From Gemmatimonadaceae bacterium (GTDB lineage: Bacteria > Gemmatimonadota > Gemmatimonadetes > Gemmatimonadales > Gemmatimonadaceae), in contig JANYIN010000075.1 of NCBI GenBank assembly GCA_025362035.1, positions 1 through 64,000 of the forward strand: a DNA stretch of 64,000 bases, given 5' to 3'. Positions 28,322 to 37,104 of this stretch are shown here, in pieces. The position numbers were made by a program, and so were the translations under genes. Each line of letters opens with the position of its first letter. The stretch's first letter is position 1. The notes under the pieces were generated by a model. That model worked only from the letters and a program-made list of their open reading frames with translations. It did not search any database and was not told where the DNA came from.

Positions 28322-29632
28322 CTAATGATCGTGCGTGTGCTGCTCAGTTCCTACCATCGCTCCGATCTGAGGCCCGATCGGGAGCGCGGCGCCGTAACGA
28401 CCCATACGAGCGTGTGCCTCGCCGACGCGAATCCGGAAGCCCGCCGTCAGCATCCAGAAGCGAGAAGTTCCGTACAATCGCTCAGGAGTGAACAGCGAGG
28501 GCGAATCGCGCGGAGTAGCAGCCAGGCGCGCGATCTCCACAAAGGGGAACCCGGAGAGTATTCCAGTCGTCACCGGCCCGGTGGCCACCTGTGCAGTTGC
28601 AACTCGCCACTGCGTGATCCCGTTGATGCTCAGATCGGACGATGGCCGCGGCGTACGGAATGGATCGAGCAAACGATCTTCCTCCGGCCGCTCGGTCTGT
28701 TCGAGACGCACGCTGATGCCGAACGGCCCGGCGCGGACTGCACTCTCCACCAGCGCCGATTCGTAGGCGAACACGCCGTCGGACCGACTGTGATCCCACT
28801 CGGTTGTGCGAGCCCATTCGGCCAGCGCGTAGCGCGACCCGGCGTCCGAAATAAAACGAGCGGAGATACTCTGCTTACGTTGGTCGAGGCCGAAGCCCGA
28901 AGGCTCTTCTGGCGACGCAACGCGCGCATAGCTCGCCTGCAGTTCTGCGGAGGCCCGCGGCACCAGGGTCCCACGCACGGACCATGAGTCACCGAATCGT
29001 TTCACGCTCGGCAACGCAGACGGGCTCGAGGGCTCCGCTCCTCCGAAGGTGGATGCTTCGACCGTCAAGACGCCCAGTCGCGCGGCGCCGACCAGCGCGC
29101 CGCGTTCGAGTATTTGCGAAAGGTGATGATTGATTGGGAATTTCACGATGGGGCGCATCATCGGATCGTCGGTCCCGAAGGCCGTGAATCCGCGACCGGC
29201 GCTCACTGAATACTTCAAGGGGCCTGCTGTCCCCAGCCCGGTCAGCATCATCTCGTGGACGTACGTGTGCGGGTGCCTTCGATCCACGAACCCTTCTCCA
29301 AACGAGCCGGTATTCAACTCGCCGTGTTTCATGGTCAGGCCTTCACCGTTCAAGGCTGCATCTATCCTCGCATGTCCCTTCCACCAGCCCGCCCGGAACA
29401 TGAGCAGCGCCTGCGTCAAAGTCGCTTCCGTGTACGACGCTCCGCCGGCGCTGGGTGCCGCGCGAGTCACGAGAGGAATGGCCTGTGCCATCATGTGAAA
29501 CGTGGATGACGGGGTGCTGTCGCGAGCCAGACCGGCCATGTCGTGGTCTGTGTGCTGTGCCGACAGCGACGACCCGGCGAGCAGGAGTGCGATAATCGCG
29601 AGCCGCGTGGCCCGGTGAGAGTGCATACACAT
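28322..29632 (-). CDS. Predicted outer-membrane protein with His-rich termini
   Basis: Signal peptide ending LSAQ, then HTDHDM; C-terminus GTEQHTHDH; barrel-like strands throughout. Confidence 0.6.
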   Translation of the reverse strand: MCMHSHRATRLAIIALLLAGSSLSAQHTDHDMAGLARDSTPSSTFHMMAQAIPLVTRAAPSAGGASYTEATLTQALLMFRAGWWKGHARIDAALNGEGLTMKHGELNTGSFGEGFVDRRHPHTYVHEMMLTGLGTAGPLKYSVSAGRGFTAFGTDDPMMRPIVKFPINHHLSQILERGALVGAARLGVLTVEASTFGGAEPSSPSALPSVKRFGDSWSVRGTLVPRASAELQASYARVASPEEPSGFGLDQRKQSISARFISDAGSRYALAEWARTTEWDHSRSDGVFAYESALVESAVRAGPFGISVRLEQTERPEEDRLLDPFRTPRPSSDLSINGITQWRVATAQVATGPVTTGILSGFPFVEIARLAATPRDSPSLFTPERLYGTSRFWMLTAGFRIRVGEAHARMGRYGAALPIGPQIGAMVGTEQHTHDH

Positions 29633-29662
29633 AAGTTAGCCTCATACCCCTCACCCTTCGTC

Positions 29663-31039
29663 ATGCGCCTTCCAAGCTCGTCCGAACTCGCCGCTATGAC
29701 TCGGCTCGCGCTGCCCGTGGTGGTCGCGCAGGTCGGGCTGATGCTGATGGGCGCTGTGGATACGTTGATGGTGGGACGCGTGTCGGCGGTCGCACTCGGC
29801 GGAGTGGCACTGGGCAACCTTTTTTTCCTCACATTCTCGATTCCCGCGGTGGGTACGTTGATGGTGCTGGACCCTGTCGTCGCCCAGGCGGTGGGAGCCG
29901 AGGACACGGAAGGAATTGCTCGCGGTATTCAGCGTGGGGTGGTTCTCGCCTGTCTGCTCGGCCTGGTCACGAGCGCGCTCCTGCTCTCTGTCCGACCGAT
30001 TCTTGTGATACTTCACCAGCCGGACACTCTCATCGAGTTGGCGGTTCCCTACGTGCTGGTTTCCATCTGGGGCGTCCTGCCGTTCTTGGGATTCGCGGTA
30101 CTGCGGCAGAGCCTCCAGGCACTCGGAAGTGTCCGAGTGATCGTCGCTGTCATAGTGGTAGCAAACCTGCTGAACGCGGTCCTGAATTGGGTGTTCGTCT
30201 ACGGCCACCTCGGTAGTCCGGCTTTGGGCGCGGTAGGAAGCGCGTGGGCGACGCTGGTGAGCCGCTGGTTAATGGCGCTTCTACTGCTGGCGGTCGGATG
30301 GCCGGTGCTCCGGTCTGCCTTTTCGCCGTGGAGACGGCAGTCGCTCCATCGAGCGCCGATGTTCGCGATGCTTCGTCTGGGACTTCCAATAGGACTTCAT
30401 CAGTCCCTAGAGTTCGGCGTGTTCGGTGCCATTGGCGTGTTGATGGGGATAATGGGGACGCGCGAAATCGCCGCGCATCAAATTGCGATTACCCTCGCGA
30501 GCTTGTCCTTCATGGTGCCCATGGGGGTGGGCTCAGCGGCCGCGGTGCGCGTGGGGCGCGCGGCCGGCGCGGGAGAGAGTGAAGGTGCTCGCGATAGCGC
30601 ACGGGCCGCAATCGTGTGCGGGGTTGGATTCATGGCGTGTACGGCTCTCGTGTTTCTTCTGCTGCCGGCGCTGCTCGCCAAACTCTACACAGCTGATCCG
30701 GCCGTGGCGTCCCTTGCCGGCATGCTCATCCCCATAGCCGGCGTCTTTCAGATCTTCGACGGAATTCAGGTCGTGTCGGCGGGCGTGCTTCGCGGGCTCG
30801 GAGATACGCGTGCGCCATTCGTCATCAACATGGCCGGATTCTGGCTGGTGGGATTCCCGATCAGCGTGCTCCTGGGTTTTCACACGGACCTCGCCGCCGC
30901 GGGTTTATGGTGGGGATTGGTCGCCGGGCTGGCCGTCGTGGCGACGCTCCTATTGCTCCGAGTCCGACAGAGGCTGCGGGGAACTGTCGCCCGCACGCAT
31001 GTCGGTGATGATGGTTATCGCTTGGCGACCGATCCGTAG
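29663..31039 (+). CDS. MATE family efflux transporter
   Basis: 12 hydrophobic segments; LPVVVAQVGLMLMGAVDTLMVGRVSAVALGGVALGN; start ATG 29663. Confidence 0.93.
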   Translation: MRLPSSSELAAMTRLALPVVVAQVGLMLMGAVDTLMVGRVSAVALGGVALGNLFFLTFSIPAVGTLMVLDPVVAQAVGAEDTEGIARGIQRGVVLACLLGLVTSALLLSVRPILVILHQPDTLIELAVPYVLVSIWGVLPFLGFAVLRQSLQALGSVRVIVAVIVVANLLNAVLNWVFVYGHLGSPALGAVGSAWATLVSRWLMALLLLAVGWPVLRSAFSPWRRQSLHRAPMFAMLRLGLPIGLHQSLEFGVFGAIGVLMGIMGTREIAAHQIAITLASLSFMVPMGVGSAAAVRVGRAAGAGESEGARDSARAAIVCGVGFMACTALVFLLLPALLAKLYTADPAVASLAGMLIPIAGVFQIFDGIQVVSAGVLRGLGDTRAPFVINMAGFWLVGFPISVLLGFHTDLAAAGLWWGLVAGLAVVATLLLLRVRQRLRGTVARTHVGDDGYRLATDP

Positions 31040-31552
31040 TGCTTGGATCGCCGTTCCATGCGCGAGCAGCGGACGACCAACAGATTTTGGCCATGAATCT
31101 GGTGAGGCAGAACGGAGCATGGAGGCGCGCACACGACAGGCGTCTTGCCCCCGGGGTAATGCATCGCTCTGCGAACACCGCCGACGTGCTCCGCACCTGC
31201 GAGGAGTAACTCGGCCTCGATCCGATATTGCAAATCGACTACGTCGGTCAGCCGATCTGCGTCAGTTCGAGCAACGCGCCCCGGACGTGCACTTGACGTT
31301 TGACGGAACCTGGGCGCTTGGAGTCGGCGGAACAGCGGACGCTCGACGGGCTGCGGAGATCTTCCTTCGAACGCGGACGCAGCGGGCCAAGAGCCACCGT
31401 CCGGATCATCTGTGACGCCCTGCGCCACGGTACACCGGCTCCGTCACGCTTCACGAGGCGGTGCGAGGAAACTGGTCGGATCCATGCTGCGGTGACCGTC
31501 TCGCGCGAGTCAACGCCCCGCACTGCGGCTCAGGTGCCGCGAAAACTCAAAT

Positions 31553-31587
31553 GGGCGCCCGACCCGCTGAAGCGAGTCCCGGCGCCC
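31553..31587 (-). terminator. Candidate intrinsic terminator downstream of rpsU-infA
   Basis: Minus strand GGGCGCC-GG-GACTCGC-TTCA-GCGGGTC-G-GGCGCCC followed by ATTTGAGTTTT. Confidence 0.6.
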
Positions 31588-31617
31588 ACTACCCTTCGTA
31601 GATTTCGCGGCGAACTT

Positions 31618-31839
31618 CTAATTCTTGTGCCGAAACGTGATTCGCCCGCGAGTCAGGTCATATGGAGACACCTCGATGGTGACGCGGTCTCCCGCAAGCA
31701 CGCGAATCCGGAAGCGGCGCATGTTACCGCCGAGGGTGGCCAGCACGTTGTGACCGTTGGTCAACTGCACCCGGAACGTGGCGTTCGGGAGCACTTCCGT
31801 AACGGCGCCCTCGAGTTGAATCGCATCTTCTTTCGCCAT
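31618..31839 (-). CDS. infA: Translation initiation factor IF-1
   Basis: [72 protein letters not shown]. Confidence 0.98.
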   Translation of the reverse strand: MAKEDAIQLEGAVTEVLPNATFRVQLTNGHNVLATLGGNMRRFRIRVLAGDRVTIEVSPYDLTRGRITFRHKN

Positions 31840-31866
31840 CCGTGAATTGCGCGGGGCCCCGAAGGG

Positions 31867-32055
31867 TTAGCGCGAGCGTTCCGTGCGGCTGCGACGACGC
31901 GCCGCGGCGGCTTTGAGCTGCCGCGCTTCGCTCGGCTTCACGTAGTAACGCTTCTTCCGGAGGTCCTTGAGGATGCCTGCCTTGGCGATCTTTCGCTTGA
32001 ACGCCTTGAGCGCCCAATCGAGCCGATCGCTTTCTTCGAGATGGATCTCAACCAT
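31867..32055 (-). CDS. rpsU: 30S ribosomal protein S21
   Basis: MVEIHLEESDRLDWALKAFKRKIAKAGILKDLRKKRYYVKPSEARQLK; start at internal ATG 32055. Confidence 0.97.
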   Translation of the reverse strand: MVEIHLEESDRLDWALKAFKRKIAKAGILKDLRKKRYYVKPSEARQLKAAAARRRSRTERSR

Positions 32056-32221
32056 CAGTGCGCCCTTTCCCGTGTGACGGCCGCGGGACAACCGCGGCAA
32101 TGGAACTGCTGGTAAATGCGCCACCGGCACGCTCCGCACTGCGCGCTGGCGACCAAGCCTCAAATATTAGCCTTGCGGCTCCGCCCTGTCAATCCAACTG
32201 GAAAATGCACGCGAAACGAAG

Positions 32222-32249
32222 GCGTCAGGCGCGACTTCGCGCCTGACGC
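32222..32249 (-). terminator. Candidate terminator of the glycine-zipper gene
   Basis: GCGTCAGGCGCG-ACTT-CGCGCCTGACGC perfect 12-bp stem just after the stop at 32274; minus-strand downstream is T-rich (CTTCGTTTCGCG). Confidence 0.6.
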
Positions 32250-32273
32250 TGGATTCGCTTTCCCCCGCTTCGC

Positions 32274-32759
32274 TTACGGAATCTTTTTCTTATGAATGTC
32301 GACGTTGTTGCCCACCACGCCGCCCAGGATGGCGCCAGCAGCAGCGCCGATCACGCCGCCTTTCACGCTGTGCGTCGAAGCACCACCGATGATGGCCCCC
32401 GCCGCAGCGCCAATGGCGGCGTCACGATTCGTATTCTTTTCCGTCACCGTGTGCTCCGTGGTAGCGCCGCCATCAGTGTTGGCTGTGCCACCGCTCGACG
32501 CGCGATGCTGACTGGATGTCGTCGCGGCATGGTTCGATGTCGTGGCCGCATGGGTCGACACTCTGCCCGTCGGCGCCGCTGCCCGCTGGGCGTTCGCCCG
32601 TTCGACGGCGGAAATGGAGTCCAGCGTGACGGCCTGCCGCGCCTGGGCCGCCAACGTAAGGTCGTTCGCAAGTGCCGGATCCGGCGCTTTGTCCTTACTG
32701 CACGCCGCCGCGAACACAATCGCCGGCGCAAAGATGAATGTCTTTATGATTGTACGCAT
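32274..32759 (-). CDS. Glycine-zipper lipoprotein (YMGG-like)
   Basis: Lipoprotein signal MRTIIKTFIFAPAIVFAAACSKDK; DAAIGAAAGAIIGGASTHSVKGGVIGAAAGAILGGVVGNN. Confidence 0.85.
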   Translation of the reverse strand: MRTIIKTFIFAPAIVFAAACSKDKAPDPALANDLTLAAQARQAVTLDSISAVERANAQRAAAPTGRVSTHAATTSNHAATTSSQHRASSGGTANTDGGATTEHTVTEKNTNRDAAIGAAAGAIIGGASTHSVKGGVIGAAAGAILGGVVGNNVDIHKKKIP

Positions 32760-32978
32760 TGAACCTCCTGAAATGGTCGGCAGATGCCGATCTGCAACTG
32801 CATCCATCTGTAAGGCAGAACCCATGCCTCGATGCGAGCGCGACCGGCAAGTCGTGCCCTCAGACGTTTCTGATGACTCCGCTTGAACGGATCAGACTGG
32901 CGGATCGTCCGTCGCGAGCCCAAGCTTCCAAACCGACCGACGCCGGGTTCGCTCATGCCGCCATCTGGAGCACAGCCA

Positions 32979-33413
32979 ATGAGCCTTCTTTCCCGCCGAA
33001 CGACTCCGTCCTCCCGAACGCCGGCCACTGGGTATTCCCTGCTGGATAGTCAGCTCACTGTCTCCGGCGACATCCGCACCGCCGGATCGTTGCGGATCGA
33101 CGGGCGCCTGGAGGGCTCCATTCTGGAGGCAGATACCGTCGTGATCGGCGTCGGTGCCAGGGTGGTCGGCGACGTTCAAGCTCGTGAATTGGTCGTCGGC
33201 GGGGAGTTGACAGGAAACGTGGTGGCGTCGGAACGCGTCGACTTGCAGGCCACCGCCATCGTGAACGGGGACATCGCGACACCTGTGGTACTCGTTCAGG
33301 AAGGTGGGGTAATCAACGGGCGAGTCCAGATGCAGGCTTCACGGGCTGGCTCCCCAAGCGCAGCGCACTCGGACAAGGCGCTGGCTCAGACGTCCCCACA
33401 GAGCGAGACGTAG
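32979..33413 (+). CDS. Bactofilin (polymer-forming cytoskeletal protein)
   Basis: TVSGDIRTAGSLRIDGRLEGSILEADTVVIGVGARVVGDVQARELVVGGELTGNVVASERVDLQATAIVNGDIATPVVLVQEGGVING. Confidence 0.95.
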   Translation: MSLLSRRTTPSSRTPATGYSLLDSQLTVSGDIRTAGSLRIDGRLEGSILEADTVVIGVGARVVGDVQARELVVGGELTGNVVASERVDLQATAIVNGDIATPVVLVQEGGVINGRVQMQASRAGSPSAAHSDKALAQTSPQSET

Positions 33414-33414
33414 G

Positions 33415-34488
33415 GTGCTGCACACGCATCCCACGCCGCTGGGACAGCCGAAGATTCCGGCAAACGGTGCTCGCGCTACCCCCGAGCATCCAGGCGTCTT
33501 TCCCATACGCAGTGCAACGCCGGCGCGAGCCGCCGAACTACCGCACACCGTTCCCCGACCCCGACCAGGCCTGCCGGTCCCCGTGGCACGGCGTCCGTGG
33601 AGCGTGCTACTCATTCCGCCAACGCCGGGCGCCCGCACACGGACGTTCAGGGTGTCCCGGTGGCAGGCGCGCATAGCTATCGCGACCATCGGAACGCTCG
33701 CGCTCACGGGTGGCGGGGCACTGGCGATCGCTCTCGCTGGCCAGATCCCGGACCCGTTCGCGACACACGAAAGCTCCCGCGAGATGGACGCACGCTTGGC
33801 CGCGCTTGGTGATTCCTTGTCCCTTGCGCGTCTCGCGCTCGCAGAACGGGATGACCCCGCATCGGGGTCGCCCTCTGCCACAGGAGCCGGCCCATCGGCC
33901 ACTGGCCCAAGCTCGACCCTGTCGGGTCGGCTGTCGACGAGACGTCGCGCGTTCCCCCCGTCCAGAACGGACTTGTCCGCGACAAAGGCGCTCTCGAGAA
34001 TCGCGGCATTGCCTGTGATCGGAGCCATCGTCAGTGAGTTCTCGCAGGCGCGACAGCACCCACTGCTACACGTAACCCGTCCGCACTTAGGCGTGGATGT
34101 GTCCGCTCCAGCAGGTACGCCGGTATTCGCGCCGGCTGCGGGCCGCGTCAGCTTCGTTGGTCGTCAGTTCTCATACGGACTGATGGTGGAGGTCGAGCAC
34201 GCGAACGGGGTAGTGACCCGATACGCGCACCTGCGATCAACCGATGTGGCGGAAGGCGCCGTGCTTGCGCGAGGCTCGATGCTCGGTCGAGTGGGCTCGA
34301 GCGGGCTCACGACAGGACCGCATCTGCACTACGAGACGATCGTCAACGGGCGGGCGGTCGATCCGCTTAGTTTTCGCATGCCCCAAGTAGGAGACACTGC
34401 GCCGACGGCACGTGTCTCCGCGCCCGCCGCAGGAACTCGTGCAGGCCCCCGCGAGGAAGGCATCACACCCCTCCCTCAACTGCCGTAG
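33415..34488 (+). CDS. M23 family metallopeptidase (membrane-anchored)
   Basis: Single TM; RPHLGVDVSAPAGTPVFAPAAGRVSFVG...GLMVEVEHANGVVTRYAHLRS...GSSGLTTGPHLHYE. GTG start one base after the bactofilin stop. Confidence 0.93.
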   Translation: MLHTHPTPLGQPKIPANGARATPEHPGVFPIRSATPARAAELPHTVPRPRPGLPVPVARRPWSVLLIPPTPGARTRTFRVSRWQARIAIATIGTLALTGGGALAIALAGQIPDPFATHESSREMDARLAALGDSLSLARLALAERDDPASGSPSATGAGPSATGPSSTLSGRLSTRRRAFPPSRTDLSATKALSRIAALPVIGAIVSEFSQARQHPLLHVTRPHLGVDVSAPAGTPVFAPAAGRVSFVGRQFSYGLMVEVEHANGVVTRYAHLRSTDVAEGAVLARGSMLGRVGSSGLTTGPHLHYETIVNGRAVDPLSFRMPQVGDTAPTARVSAPAAGTRAGPREEGITPLPQLP

Positions 34489-34726
34489 CGAGCGCGACGC
34501 TCATCGGGTACGGCTCCTGCACGTGCGCCGCCAGCAAGCCACCGGAGGGATGCGATGACGGAACCGCTGCGCGGCATGGTCCCATGGATTTTTGTCAAGA
34601 CAGAGCGTGATATATGCGTTTCCGTCGGCCCATCCCTGTAGTCAGATCGTGTCCGAGCAGGAGACAGTTGGGGAAGGCAGAGGGGCCGGAGATCGCCGCG
34701 CGCGTTCGGCGGAACTAGAGCCCGCA

Positions 34727-35512
34727 ATGCGGCACAAGCCAGTGTCACCGATCACGACGGTCCTCCGCACGCTCGGCCTGATCGTCGTCCTACTGTTGGT
34801 GATCCTGTACGCTGTCCTGAACACGAACCCGATATACGCAGGTCGCGGCACGCTGGCCGAAGAACTCAGAAAGCGAAGCGAGGAAATCCCCGCGCCCGCA
34901 TCGCCTACGGACAGCATTCGAACTGAGCGGCTGATGTCGACGCCGAAGTTTCGGGCCGAGAAGCGAAACTTCTTCGAAGATCTCATGCGATTGAAGCAGG
35001 TCGACTCCGCCCGTGCCGATTCCATCGCGCAGTTCGCCGTGCGCGAAGCGTACGTCCGAGGCATTTCTCCGGCGATCGTCTTCGGCGTGATGCTCACGGA
35101 AAATGCGAAATTCATTTCGAAGGCAACGTCAAACGTGGGTGCGGTCGGGCTCATGCAGGTCTATCCGAAGGTCTGGCTCACGAAAGAGATGTCCGCGCTC
35201 TTTGGCCGGGACCTGGCGAGCGATTCGACGAACGTGAAATACGGCGTCTTCATCTTGAGCAAGTACTTCAGCCCGCGAACAAGAGCGGGGACCGTGAGGG
35301 AGCGGGACTGGGCTGCGGCTCTGTTGCACTACAACGGTTGTGTGAATGGAAGAAACACTCCCAATTGCCGCGCCTACCCGAGCAAGGTGAAGACGTTCGT
35401 GGAGCACTCGGCGAAGTCGATCTGCGATGGACGAGGTTTCTACGACTGCATCGCGAAACCGTTCGTACGCGGGCTGTTGGGCTCTTCGGACTCGACGAAG
35501 ACGACGAAGTAG
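34727..35512 (+). CDS. Membrane-anchored SLT-domain transglycosylase
   Basis: N-terminal TM; ISPAIVFGVMLTENAKFISKATSNVGAVGLMQVYPKVW; ALLHYNGCVNG. Confidence 0.88.
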   Translation: MRHKPVSPITTVLRTLGLIVVLLLVILYAVLNTNPIYAGRGTLAEELRKRSEEIPAPASPTDSIRTERLMSTPKFRAEKRNFFEDLMRLKQVDSARADSIAQFAVREAYVRGISPAIVFGVMLTENAKFISKATSNVGAVGLMQVYPKVWLTKEMSALFGRDLASDSTNVKYGVFILSKYFSPRTRAGTVRERDWAAALLHYNGCVNGRNTPNCRAYPSKVKTFVEHSAKSICDGRGFYDCIAKPFVRGLLGSSDSTKTTK

Positions 35513-35525
35513 CCAAGGCCGTCCC

Positions 35526-36440
35526 TCAAGCGTGCAGGGTCTCAGCTGAGGCGCATTCGTTCTCGAGTTGCAGAGTGACATGCGTGATGCCGAATCGTTC
35601 CCTCAAGCTCGCGCACAGTTCCGGCAGCACGTCGCGGTCGGGCCTCGTGCTGTCGACGGAAACGTGCGCCGAGAGTGAAATCCGACCGCTCGTGATGGAC
35701 CAGATGTGCAGATCGTGCACCGCCTGGACGCCGGCAACGTCCGCCAGCGCATTGCGAACGCGATCGGGGTCGATGCCCGTCGGCGTGCCCTCCATCAGGA
35801 CTTCCACACTCTCCTTGAGGAGCGCCCAGGCGGACCAGCACACCAGCATCGCGATGACGACGGACGCGACGGGATCGGCCGCGCGCCAACCAAGGAATGC
35901 GACTGCTGCGCCAGCGGCCACGGTGCCGATGTTGCCCACGGCGTCGGTGGCGACGTGGAGCCACGCTCCACGCACGTTCAGGTTCTCGTGGCGGCCTCCG
36001 TTCAGCACCCACATCCCCGCGATATTGATGATGAACCCGCCTGCGGCAATGGCCATGACGGCTCGGCCGTGGACGTCGGGGGGTGCATGCAACCGCTGAA
36101 ACGCCTCGAAACTTACCCAAACAGAAATGGTGATCAGCGTGGCCGCGTTAGCGAGCGCAGCAAGAATCTCAGTGCGATAGTAGCCATACGAACGGGTGGG
36201 CGTCGCGGCGCGCCGCGAAATCCAGGCGGCAAACAGGCTGAGCCCGAGCGCTGCGACGTCGCTGAGCATGTGCCCCGCATCCGCGATGAGCGCAAGCGAA
36301 TGGGAGTACCATCCTCCAACAGCTTCCGCCAGCATGTAGATCGCCGTAAGAACCAGTACTACGATGAGACGTCGCGCGTTGTTGCCGGCATCAGGATGAG
36401 AATGCCCATGCTGGTGCGCGTGTCCGTGATGATGAGCCAT
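35526..36440 (-). CDS. Cation diffusion facilitator (CzcD/ZitB-like)
   Basis: MAHHHGHAHQHGHSHPD N-terminus; LIADAGHMLSDVAALGLSLFAAW; VATDAVGNIGTVAAG. Confidence 0.94.
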   Translation of the reverse strand: MAHHHGHAHQHGHSHPDAGNNARRLIVVLVLTAIYMLAEAVGGWYSHSLALIADAGHMLSDVAALGLSLFAAWISRRAATPTRSYGYYRTEILAALANAATLITISVWVSFEAFQRLHAPPDVHGRAVMAIAAGGFIINIAGMWVLNGGRHENLNVRGAWLHVATDAVGNIGTVAAGAAVAFLGWRAADPVASVVIAMLVCWSAWALLKESVEVLMEGTPTGIDPDRVRNALADVAGVQAVHDLHIWSITSGRISLSAHVSVDSTRPDRDVLPELCASLRERFGITHVTLQLENECASAETLHA

Positions 36441-36513
36441 GCCAATATTCTGAAGGATTGTTCACGTGCGGTGGACCGCCGGCGTCTCCGCGCGGCAGCG
36501 GTGAATCGATTCT

Positions 36514-36951
36514 TCAGCCCTCCCGGAGCGTCTGCAACTGGCGAGCGAGCTCAGCGCGCGCTGCGACTCCAAGCCGGTGATCGAGCGCTCGCTCGTGATC
36601 GGCCAAGAGGGTGGCAGCGCGCTCGTATGCCGCACGCCCGTGCGCGGTGACCGTGGCGCGAATCGTCCGACGGTCGTCCGGATCGGGTGCCCGGGCGACG
36701 AAGCCATCAGTCTCCAGCCGATCGACGATCTGCGTCACGTTCGACTTCCCGCAGCAGTGGCGCTCGGCGAGCTGAGACAGGGTGAGGGGCTCGGCGGCAA
36801 GCACCAGATGCCGGAGTGCGCCCAGCTTCGCGAGCGATAGGCCAACCTCCGCAAGGGCCCCTTCGGCTCGCGCTTCGACGGCACGAGCGGCATCGAGGAG
36901 AAGCAAGGTCAGTGCGCAACCCTTGGGAGTGCCGTGGCAATCGTCGGTCAT
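36514..36951 (-). CDS. MarR family transcriptional regulator
   Basis: LTLSQLAERHCCGKSNVTQIVDRLETDGFVARAPDPDDRRTIRATVTAHGRAAY; start ATG 36951. Confidence 0.9.
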   Translation of the reverse strand: MTDDCHGTPKGCALTLLLLDAARAVEARAEGALAEVGLSLAKLGALRHLVLAAEPLTLSQLAERHCCGKSNVTQIVDRLETDGFVARAPDPDDRRTIRATVTAHGRAAYERAATLLADHERALDHRLGVAARAELARQLQTLREG

Positions 36952-37104
36952 ACGGAAGGCTACGAGGCAACGCGCCGCTGAGTCAACCCGTAGGGTTGCG
37001 AACCGAGTAGAATTTGTCGGGGCTTGGCGCTTGCACTCTGGGTCGCTACGATCCGCAAAGGATTCAGTCTTTCGCGTTCCCACCGTCTTTCAAAGTTCGG
37101 TCCC

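Noticed and set aside
31015-31428. Possible PgeF/YfiH remnant (LPHQIHGQNLLVV on minus strand)
   Set aside because: Only a short resemblance to the QVHG motif; the rest of the frame does not follow the family.
35706-36650. 314-aa plus-strand ORF
   Set aside because: Antisense to the CDF transporter and MarR gene; no support.
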